Shown here: positions 51,850 to 63,690 of the stretch, piece by piece
How positions within the stretch are numbered: the stretch's first letter is position 1
How the letters are laid out: every line of letters starts with the position of its first letter
From: Chamaelirium japonicum
Lineage: Eukaryota; Streptophyta; Magnoliopsida; Liliales; Melanthiaceae
Length of the DNA stretch: 64,000 nucleotides
Direction of reading: 5' to 3'
NCBI GenBank assembly: GCA_947650365.1
Contig: OX393550.1
Location: forward strand, 121,274,374 to 121,338,373
The notes under the pieces: generated by a model
What the model was told of the DNA's origin: nothing
Seen by the model: the letters and a program-made list of their open reading frames with translations, nothing else
Database searches by the model: none
Translations under genes and position numbers: made by a program

Positions 51850-53472
51850 ATTCGTACGATCCATTCTAATTCATTCGCACGATCCATTCTAATTCATTCA
51901 TACGATCCATTCTAATTCATTCGTACGATCCATTCTAATTCATTCGTACGATCCATTCTAATTCATTCGCACGAATGTATCCATTCCAATTCATTCGTAC
52001 GATCCATTCTAATTCATTCGCACAATCTATCCTTTCTAATTCATTCGTACGATCCATTCTAATTCATTCGCACAATCTATTCTAATTCATTCGACCGATC
52101 CATTCTAATTCATTAGCATGATCCATTCTAATTCATTTGTACGATCTATTCTATTTCATTCGTACGATCCATTCTAATTCATTCATACAATCCATTCTAT
52201 TTCATTCGTACGATCCATTCTTACTCATTCGTACGATCCATTCGTATCCATTCTAATTTATTCGTACGATCTATTCTAATTCATTCGTACGATCCATTCT
52301 AATTCATTAATACGATCCAATCTAATTCATTCATACGATCCATTCTAATTCATTCGTACGATCCATTCTAATTCATTCGTACGATCCATTCTATTTCATT
52401 CGTACGATCCATTCTAATTCATTCGCACGATCCATTCTAATTCATTCATACGATCCATTCTATTTCATTCGTACGATCCATTCTTACTCATTCGTACGGT
52501 CCATTCTAATTCATTTGCACGAAGGTATCCATTCTAATTCCTTCGTACGATCCATTCTAATTCCTTCGTACGATCCATTCTAATTCATTTGTAGGAATGT
52601 ATCCACTCTAATTCATTCATACGATCCATTCTAATTCATTCGCACGAATGTATCCATTCCAATTCATTCGTATGATCCATTCTATTTCATTCACACAATC
52701 TATTCTAATTCATTCGTACGATCAATTCTAATTCATTAGCATGATCCATTCTAATTCATTCGTACGATCTATTCTATTTCATTCGTACAATCGTATGATC
52801 TATTCTAATCCATTCGCACAATCTATTATAATTCATTCGTACGATCCATTCTATTTTATTCGTACGATCCATTCTAATTCATACGATCCATTCTATTTCA
52901 TTCATACGATCCATATTCTAATTCATTCGTACGATCCATTCTAATTCCTTCGTATGATCCATTCTAATTCATTCGTACGGTATGATTCATTCTAATCCAT
53001 TCATACGATTCATTCTAATTCAATCCATTCTAATTCATTCGTACGATCCATTCTAATTCATTCGTAGGATCCATTCTAATTCCTTCGTACGATCCATTCT
53101 AATTCCTTCGTACGATCCATTCTTACTCATTCGTACGATCCATTCTAATTCATTCGCACGAATGTATCCATTCTAATTCATTCGTACGATCCATTCTAAT
53201 TCATTCATACGATCCATTCTAATTCTACGATCCATTCTAATTTATTTGTACGATCCATTCTAATTCCTTCGTACGATCCATATTCTAATTCATTCGCACG
53301 ATCCATTCTAATGAATCAGAATGGATCGTATGAATGAATTAGAATGGATCGTGCGAATGAATTAGAATGGATCATATGAATGAATTAGAATGGATCGTTT
53401 GAGTGAATGCAATGGATGGTGCGAATGAATTAGAATGGATTGTACGAATGAATTAGAATGGATCGTACGAAT

Positions 53473-53512
53473 GAATTAGAATGGATACATTCGTGCGAAT
53501 CCATTCTATTTC
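53473..53512 (-). repeat. type-1 switch junction, inverted
   Basis: Exact inverted copy, 1663 bp after the previous one, with similar flanks. Confidence 0.92.
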
Positions 53513-56055
53513 ATTCGTACGATCCATTCTAATTCATTCGCACGATCCATTCTAATTCATTCATACGATCCATTCTAATTCATTCATACGATCCATTCTA
53601 ATTCATTCGTACGATCCATTCTAATTCATTCGCACGAATGTATCCATTCCAATTCATTCGTACGATCCATTCTAATTCATTCGCACAATCTATCCTTTCT
53701 AATTCATTCGTACGATCCATTCTAATTCATTCGCACAATCTATTCTAATTCATTCGAACGATCCATTCTAATTCATTAGCATGATCCATTCTAATTCATT
53801 CGTACGATCTATTCTATTTCATTCGTACGATCCATTCTAATTCATTCATACAATCCATTCTATTTCATTCGTACGATCCATTCTTACTCATTCGTACGAT
53901 CCATTCATATCCATTCTAATTCATTCGTACGAACTATTCTAATTCCTTCGTACGATCCATTCTAATTCATTAATACGATCCAATCTAATTCATTCGTACG
54001 ATCCATTCTAATTCATTCGTACGATCCATTCTAATTCATTCGTACGATCCATTCTAATTCATTCGTACGATCCATTCTAATTCATTCGCACAATCGATTC
54101 TAATTCATTCGTACGATCCATTCTAATTCATTCGCACGATCCATTCTAATTCATTCATACGATCCATTCTATTTCATTCGTACGATCCATTCTTACTCAT
54201 TCGTACGATCCATTCTAATTCATTTGCACGAAGGTATCCATTCTAATTCATTCGTATTATCCATTCTAATTGCTTCGTACGATCCATTCTAATTCCTTCG
54301 TACGATCCATTCTAATTCATTTGTACGAATGTATCCACTCTAATTCATTCATACGATCCATTCTAATTCATTCGCACGAATGTATCCATTCCAATTCATT
54401 CGTACGATCCATTCTAATTCATTCGCACAATCTATTCTAATTCATTCGTACGATCAATTCTAATTCATTAGCATGATCCATTCTAATTCATTCGTACGAT
54501 CTATTCTATTTCATTCGTACAATCCATTCTTACTCAATCGTATGATCTATTCTAATCCATTCGCACAATCTATTCTAATTCATTCGTACGATCCATTCTA
54601 TTTCATTCGTACGATCCATTCTAATTCATACGATCCATTCTATTTCATTCATACGATCCATTTTAATTCATTCGCACGATCCATTCTAATTCATTCATAC
54701 GATCCATTCTAATTCATTCGTACGATCCATTCTAATTTCTTCGTATGATCTATTCTAATTCCTTCGTACGATCCATTCTAATTCCTTCGTACGATCCATT
54801 CAAATTCATTCGCACGAATCTATCCATTCTAACCATTCTAATTCATTCGTACGGTATGATTCATTCTAATTCATTCGTACGATTCATTCTAATTCAATCC
54901 ATTCTAATTCATTCGTACGATCCATTCTAATTCATTCGTACGATCCATTCTAATTCATTCGTACGATTCATTCTAATTCAATCCATTCTAATTCATTCGT
55001 ACGATCCATTCTTACTCATTCGTACGATCCATTCTAATTCATTCGCACGAATGAATCCATTCTAATTCATTCGTATGATCCATTCTAATTCATTCGCATG
55101 AATGTATCCATTCTAATTCATTCGTACGATCCATTCTATCTCATTCATACAATCCATTCTATTTCATTCGTACGATCCATTCTAATTCATTCGTACGATC
55201 CATTCTAATTCCTTCGTATGATCCATTCTAATTCATTCGTACGGTATGATTCATTCTAATTCATTCGTACGATCCAATCTAATTCATTCGCACAATCTAT
55301 TCTTATCCATTCTAATCTATTCTATTTCATTCGTGGATCGTATGAATGAATTATAATGGATCATGCGAATGAATTAGAATAGATCATACGAATGAATTAG
55401 AATGGATCGTACGAATGAATTAGAATGGATACATTCGTGCAAAAGAATTAGAATGGATTGTATGAATGAATTAGAATGGATCGTGCGAATGAATTAGAAT
55501 GGATACATTCGTGCGAATGAATTAGAATAGATCGTATGAATGAATTAGAATGGATCGTGCGAATGAATTAGAATGGATCGTACGAATGAATTAGAATGGA
55601 TCGTACGAATGAATTAGAATGAATCATACCGTACGAATGAATTAGAATGGATCATACGAAGGAATTAGAATGGATCGTACGAATGAATTAGAATGGATCG
55701 TATGAATGAATTAGAACGGATCGTACGAACGAATTAGAATGGATCGTACGAAGGAATTAAAATGGATATTACGAATGAATTAGAATGGATACCTTCGTGC
55801 AAATGAATTAGAATGGATCGTACGAATGAGTAAGAATGGATCGTACGAATGAAATAGAATGGATCGTATGAATGAATTAGAATGGATCGTGCGAATGAAT
55901 TAGAATGGATCGTACGAATGAATTAGAATAGATTGTGCGAATGAATTAGAATGGATCGTACGAATGAATTAGAATGGATCGTACAAATGAATTAGAATGG
56001 ATCGTATGAATGAATTACAGGATCGTGCTAATGAATTAGAATGGATCGTACGAAT

Positions 56056-56095
56056 GAAATAGAATGGATTCGCACGAATCTATCCATTCTAATTC
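56056..56095 (+). repeat. type-1 switch junction, one substitution
   Basis: Same junction with GAATCTATCC in place of GAATGTATCC. Confidence 0.88.
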
Positions 56096-57535
56096 ATTCG
56101 TACGATCCATTCAAATTCATTCGCACGAATCTATCCATTCTAATTCATTCGTACGATCCATTCTAATTCATTCGCACGATCCATTCTAATTCATTAATAC
56201 GATCCAATCTAATTCTTTCATATGATCAATTCTAATTCATTCGCACGAATATATCCTTTCTAATTCATTCGTACGATCCATTCTAATTCATTCGCACAAT
56301 CTATTCTAATTCATTAGTACGATCCATTCTAATTCATTCGTACGATCCATTCTAATTCATTAGCACGATCCAAATTCATTTATCCGTACGATCTATTCTA
56401 TTTCATTCGTACGATCCATTCTTATCGCACGATCCATTCTAATTCATTCGCACGATCCATTCTCCATTCTAATTCCTTCGTACGATCCATTCTAATTCCT
56501 TCGTATCCATTCTAATTCACTCATACGATCAATTCTAATTCATTCATACGATCCATTCTAATTCATTCGTATGAATGTATCCATTCTAATTCATTCGTAC
56601 GATCCATTCTAATTCATTCGCACAATCTATTCTAATTCATTCATACGATCCATCCTAATTCATTCGCACGAATGTATCCATTCTAATTCATTCGTACAAT
56701 CCATTCTATTTCATTCGTACGATCCATTCTTACTCATTCGTACGATCCATTCGTATCCATTCTAATTCATTCGTACGATCTAATCTAATTCATTCGTACG
56801 ATCCATTCTAATTCATTAATACGATCCAATCTAATTCATTCATACGATCCATTCTAATTCAGTCGCACGATCCATTCTAATTCATTCGCACGATCCATTC
56901 TAATTCATTCGTACGATCCATTCTAATTCATTCGCACGATCCATTCTAATTCATTCGCACGAATGTATCCATTCTAATTCATTCGTATGATCCATTCTAA
57001 TTCATTCACATGATCCATTCTAATTCATTCATATAATCAATTCTATTTCTTTTGCACGAATGTATCCATTCTAATTCATTCGTACGATCCATTCTATTTC
57101 ATTCGTACGATCCATTCTAATTCATTCGTACAATCCATTCTAATTCATTCGCACGATCTATTCGAATTCATTCGCACGAATGTATCCACTCTAATTCATT
57201 CATACGATCCATTCTAATTCCTTCGTACGATCCATTCTATTTCATTCGTATCATCCATTCTATTTCATTCATATAATCCATTCTAATTCATTCGCACGAT
57301 CCATTCTAATTCATTCATACGTACGATTGAGTAAGAATGGATCGTACGAATGAATTAGAATGGATCGTACGAAGGAATTAGAATGGATCGTATGAATGAA
57401 TTAGAATGGATCGTATGAATGAAATAGAATGGATCGTACGAATGAATTAGAATGGATCGTGCGAATGAATTAGAATGGACCATACGAATGAATTAGAATG
57501 GATCGTACGAAGGAATTAGAATGGATCGTACGAAT

Positions 57536-57743
57536 GAATTAGAAAGGATACATTCGAATTCATTCGTACGATCCATTCTAATTCCTTCGTACGATCCATA
57601 TTCAAATTCATTCGCACGATCCATTCTAATTCATTCGCACGATCCATTCTAATTCATTCATAAGATCCATCCTAATTCATTCACACAGTCCATTCTAATT
57701 CATTCTAATTTATTCGTATGTGAGTGGATCGTGTTTTTTCGTA
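57536..57743 (-). repeat. A-tract module, inverted
   Basis: Second inverted module, spacing 180 bp. Together with 39144-39351 it is followed by a type-1 junction 848 bp (here) or 917 bp (there) after the T-tract, a difference of 69 bp, three monomers. Confidence 0.9.
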
Positions 57744-58580
57744 CTAATGAATTAGAATGGATCGTACGAATGAATTACAATGGATCATATGAATGAATTA
57801 GAATGGATCATATAAATGAATTAGAATGGATCGTGCGAATAAATTAGAATGGATCATGCGAATGAATTAGAATGGATCGTGCGAATGAATTAGAATGGAT
57901 CGTACGAATGAAATAGAATGGATTGTACGAATAAGATAGAATGGATCGTACGAATGAATTAGAATGGATACATTCATGCGAATGAATTAGAATGGATCAT
58001 ACGAATGAATTAGAATGGATTCATTTGTGCGAATGAAATAGAATGGATCGTACGAATTAGTAAGAATGGCTCGTACGAATGAATTAGCATGGATTGAATT
58101 AGAATGAATCGTACGAATGAATTAGAATGGATCGTACGAATGAATTAGAATGGATTGAATTAGAATGAATCGTACGAATGAATTAGAATGAATCATACCG
58201 TACGAATGAATTAGAATGGATCATACGAAGGAATTAGAATGGATCGTACGAATGAATTAGAATGGATCGTACGAAGGAATTAGAATGGATCGTACGAAAG
58301 AATTTGAATGGATAGTACGAATGAATTAGAATGGATATCTTCGTGCAAATGAATTAGAATGGATCGTATGAATGAGTAAGAATGGATCGTACGAATGAAA
58401 TAGAATAGATCGTATGAATGAATTAGAATGGATCGTGCGAATGAATTAGAATGGATCGTACGAATGAATTAGAATAGATTGTGCGAATGAATTAGAATGG
58501 ATCGTACGAATGAATTAGAATGGATCGTACGAATGAATTAGAAAGGATCGTGCGAATGAATTAGAATGTATCGTACGAAT

Positions 58581-58620
58581 GAAATAGAATGGATTCGCAC
58601 GAATGTATCCATTCTAATTC
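58581..58620 (+). repeat. type-1 switch junction
   Basis: Identical to 855-894; downstream monomer order matches 40258 onward. Confidence 0.92.
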
Positions 58621-60564
58621 ATTCGTACGATCCATTCTAATTCATTCGTACAATCCATTCTAATTCATTCGCACGATCCATTCGCATTCACTCAAACGAT
58701 CCATTCTAATTCATTCATATGATCCATTCTTATTCATTCGTACGAATGTATCCATTCTAATTCATTCGTACGATCTATTCTAATTCATTTGTACGAATGT
58801 ATCCACTCTAATTCATTCATACGATCCATTCTAATTCATTCGCACGAATGTATCCATTCCAATTCATTCGTACGATCCATTCTAATTCATTCGCATAATC
58901 TATTCTAATTCATTCGTGCGATCAATTCTAATTCATTAGCATGATCCATTCTATTTCATTCGTACGATCTATTCTATTTCATTCGTACAATCCATTCTTA
59001 CTCAATCGTATGATCCATTCTAATCCATTCGCACAATCTATTCTAATTCATTCGTACGATCCATTCTATTTCATTCGTACGAATGAATTAGAATGGATCG
59101 TACGAATGAAATAGAATGGATCGTATGAATGAATTAGAATGGATCGTGCGAATGAATTCGAATGGATCGTACGAATGAATTAGAATAGATTGTGCGAATG
59201 AATTTGAATGGATCGTACGAATGAATTAGAATGGATCGTACGAATGAATTAGAATGGATCGTACGAATGAATTAGAATGGATACATTCGTGCGAAAGAAT
59301 TAGAATGGATCGTATGAATGAATTAGATTGGATCATACGAATGAATTAGAATGGATCGTACGAATGAATTAGAATGGATCGTATGAATGAATTAGAATGG
59401 ATCGTGCGAATGAATTAGAATGGATCGTGCGAATGAATTAGAATGGATCGTACGAATGAATTAGAATGGATCGTATGAATGAATTAGAATGGATACATTC
59501 GTGCGAAAGAATTAGAATGGATCGTATGAATGAATTAGATTGGATCTTACGAATAAATTAGAATGGTACGAATGAATTAGAATGGATCGTATGAATGAAT
59601 TAGAATGGATCGTGCGAATGAATTAGAATGGATCGTGCGAATGAATTAGAATGGATCGTACGAATGAATTAGAATGGATCGTATGAATGAATTAGATTGG
59701 ATCATATTAATGAATTAGAATGGATCGTACGAATGAATTAGAATAGATCGTACGAATGAATTAGAATGGATACGAATGGATCGTACGAATGAGTAAGAAT
59801 GGATCGTACGAATGAAATAGAATAGATTGTACGAATGAATTAGAATGGATCGTACGAATGAATTAGAATGGATTGTGCGAATGAATTAGAATGGATCGTA
59901 CGAATGAATTAGAATGGATAGATTCGTGCGAATGAATTTGAATGGATCGTACGAAGGAATTAGAATGGATCATACGAAGAAATTAGAATGATCGTACGAA
60001 TGAATTAGAATGGATCGTATGAATGAATTAGAATGGATCGTGCGAATGAATTAAAATGGATCGTATGAATGAAATAGAATGGATCGTAGGAATTAGAATG
60101 GATCGTACGAATGAAATAGAATGGATCGTACGAATGAATTAGAATAGATTGTGCGAATGGATTAGAATGGATCATACGATTGAGTAAGAATGGATTGTAC
60201 AAATGAAATAGAATAGATCGTACGAATGAATTAGAATGGATTATGCTAATGAATTAGAATTGATCGTACGAATGAATTAGAATAGATTGTGCGAATGAAT
60301 TAGAATGGATCGTACGAATGAATTGGAAAGGAATCATTCGTGCGAATGAATTAGAATGGATCGTATGAATGAATTAGAGTGGATACATTCGTACAAATGA
60401 ATTAGAATGGATCGTACGAATGAATTAGAATGGATACATTCGTGCGAATGAATTAGAATGGATCATATGAATGAATTAGAATGGATCGTTTGAGTGAATG
60501 CGAATGGATCGTGCGAATGAATTAGAATGGATTGTACGAATGAATTAGAATGGATCGTACGAAT

Positions 60565-60604
60565 GAATTAGAATGGATACATTCGTGCGAATCCATTCTA
60601 TTTC
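60565..60604 (-). repeat. type-1 switch junction, inverted
   Basis: Exact inverted copy, preceded by the GTTTGAGTGAATGCG marker. Confidence 0.92.
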
Positions 60605-62089
60605 ATTCGTACGATCCATTCTAATTCATTCGCACGATCCATTCTAATTCATTCATACGATCCATTCTAATTCATTCGTACGATCCATTCTAATTCATTC
60701 GTACGATCCATTCAAATTCATTCGCACAATCTATTCTAATTCATTCGTACGATCCATTCGAATTCATTCGCACGATCCATTCTAATTCATTCATACGATC
60801 CATTCTATTTCATTCGTACGATCCATTCTTACTCATTCGTACGATCCATTCTAATTCATTTGCACGAAGGTATCCATTCTAATTCATTCGTACTATCCAT
60901 TCTAATTCCTTCGTACGATCCATTCTAATTCCTTCGTACGATCCATTCTAATTCATTCGTACGATCCATTCTAATTCATTCGTACGATCCATTCTAATTC
61001 CTTCGTATGATCCATTCTAATTCATTCGTACGGTATGATTCATTCCAATTCATTCGTACGATTCATTCTAATTCAATCCATTTTAATTCATTCGTACGAT
61101 CCATTCTATATCATTCGTACGATCCATTCTAATTCATTCGTACGATTCATTCTAATTCAATCCATTCTAATTCATTCGTACGATCCATTCTTACTCATTC
61201 GTACGATCCATTCTAATTCATTCGTACGATCCATTCTAATTCATTTGTACGAATGTATCCACTCTAATTCATTCATACGATCCATTCTAAATCATTCGCA
61301 AGAATGTATACATTCCAATTCATTCGTACGATCCATTCTAATTCATTCGCACAATCTATTCTAATTCATTCGTACGATCAATTCTAATTCATTAGCATTA
61401 TCCATTCTAATTCATTCATACTTATGAATGGATCATACGAATGAATTAGAATGGATACATTCGTGCAAAAGAAAATAGAATGGATTGTATGAATGAATTA
61501 GAATGGATCGTGTGAATGAATTAGAATGGATCATACGAATGAATTAGAATGGATACATTCGTGCGAATGAATTAGAATGGATCGTGCGAATGAATTAGAA
61601 TCGATCGTACGAATGAATTAGAATGGATCATACGAATGAAATAGAATGGATCGTACCAATGAATTAGAATAGATTGTGCGAATGGATTAGAATGGATCAT
61701 ACGATTGAGTAAGAATGGATTGTACGAATGAAATAGAATAGATCGTACGAATGAATTAGAATGGATCATGCTAATGAATTAGAATTGATCGTACGAATGA
61801 ATTAGAATAAATTGTGCGAATGAATTAGAATGGATCGTACGAATGAATTGGAATGGATACATTCATGCGAATGAATTAGAATGGATCGTATGAATGAATT
61901 AGAGTGGATACATTCGTACAAATGAATTAGAATGGATCGTACGAATGAATTACAATGGATACATTCGTGCGAATGAATTAGAATGGATCATATGAATGAA
62001 TTAGAATGGATCGTTTGAGTGAATGCGAATGGATCGTGCGAATGAATTAGAATGGATTGTACGAATGAATTAGAATGGATCGTACGAAT

Positions 62090-62129
62090 GAATTAGAATG
62101 GATATATTCGTGCGAATCCATTCTATTTC
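62090..62129 (-). repeat. type-1 switch junction, inverted, one substitution
   Basis: Inverted copy with GATATATTCG in place of GATACATTCG. Confidence 0.9.
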
Positions 62130-63650
62130 ATTCGTACGATCCATTCTAATTCATTCGCACGATCCATTCTAATTCATTCGTACGATCCATTCTAATTCAT
62201 TCGTACGATCCATTCTAATTCATTCGTACGATCCATTCTAATTCATTCGCACAATCTATTCTAATTCATTCGTACGATCCATTCTAATTCATTCGCACGA
62301 TCCATTCTATTTCATTCGTACGATCCATTCTTACTCATTCGTACGATCCATTCTTACTCATTCGTACGATCCATTCTAATTTATTTACACGAAGGTATCC
62401 ATTCTAATTCATTCGTACTATCCATTCTAATTCCTTCGTACGATCCATTCTAATTCATTCATACGATCCATTCTAATTCATTCGTACGATTCATTCTAAT
62501 TCAATCGATTCTAATTCATTAATACGATCCATTCTAATTCATTCGCACGATCCATTCTAATTCACTCACACTCATACGATCCATTCTAATTCATTCGCAC
62601 GAATGTATCCTTTCTAATTCATTCGTACGATCCATTCTAATTCATTCGCACAATCTATTCTAATTCATTCGAACGATCCATTCTAATTCATTAGCATGAT
62701 CCATTCTAATTCATTCATACGATCTATTCTATTTCATTCGTACAATCCATTCTTACTCAATCGTATGATCCATTCTAATCCATTCGCACAATCTATTCTA
62801 ATTCATTCGTACGATCCATTCTATTTCATTCGTACGATCCATTCTAATTCATACGATCCATTCTATTTCATTCATACGATCCATTTTAATTCATTCGCAC
62901 GATCCATTCTAATTCATTCATACGATCCATTCTAATTCATTCGCACGAATGAATCCATTCTAATTCATTCATATGATCCATTCTAATTCATTCGCATGAA
63001 TGTATCCATTCTAATTCATTCGTACGATCCATTCTATCTCATTCGTCGTGCGAATGAATTAGAATGGATTATATGAATGAAATAGAATGGATCATACGAA
63101 TGAAATAGAATGGATCGTACGAAGGAATTAGAATGGATCGTATGAATGAATTAGAGTGGATACATTTGTGCGAATGAATTCGAATAGATCATGCGAATGA
63201 ATTAGAATGGATTGTACGAATGAATTAGAATGGATCGTACGAATGAAATAGAATGGATCGTATGAATGAATTAGAATGGATACATTCGTGCAAAAGAAAT
63301 AGAATGGATTGTATGAATGAATTAGAATGGATCGTGTGAATGAATTAGAATGGATCATACGAATGAATTAGAATTGATACATTCGTGCGAATGAATTAGA
63401 ATGGATCGTGCGAATGAATTAAAATGGATCGTACGAATGAATTAGAATGGATCGTTTGAATGAATTAGAATGGATCGTGCGAATTAATTAGAATGGATCG
63501 TGCGAATGAATTAGAATGGATCGTACGAATGAATTAGAATGGATCATATGAATGAATTAGATTGGATCGTATTAATGAATTAGAATGAATCATACCGTAC
63601 GAATAATTTAGAATGGATCATACGAAGGAATTAGAATGGATCGTTCGAAT

Positions 63651-63690
63651 GAATTAGAATGGATACATTCGTGCGAATCCATTCTATTTC
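63651..63690 (-). repeat. type-1 switch junction, inverted
   Basis: Exact inverted copy; the left flank differs from 60565 and 62090 (a GAATCATACC marker lies close by). Confidence 0.92.

Larger units (their letters stand above)
51011..55334. repeat. satellite mosaic with a local long duplication
   Basis: Reverse 51011-51830, forward 51831-53312, reverse 53313-53493, forward 53494-55334. The stretches 51724-52350 and 53396-54010 follow the same monomer order: GTTTGAGTGAATGC marker, type-1 junction, CACAATCTATCC, TTACTC, then an AATACGATCC monomer. They appear to be copies of one segment about 1.67 kb apart. Confidence 0.88.
55335..58600. repeat. satellite mosaic
   Basis: Reverse 55335-56075, forward 56076-57320, reverse 57321-57549, forward 57550-57720, reverse 57721-58600. 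57536-58620 repeats the order seen at 39144-40297 (type 3, A-tract spacer, then type 1), 69 bp shorter between spacer and junction. Confidence 0.9.

Noticed and set aside
2416-63358. Open frames of 61-109 codons in the satellite, all coding repeats of the IHSNSFVRSILIHSYDPF type
   Set aside because: They are read-through of the 23-bp repeat in a frame that changes each unit. They stay open only where every third monomer has a CTATTTC-like core, and they end at the normal CTAATTC core. No domain, no flanking signals, copies on both strands.
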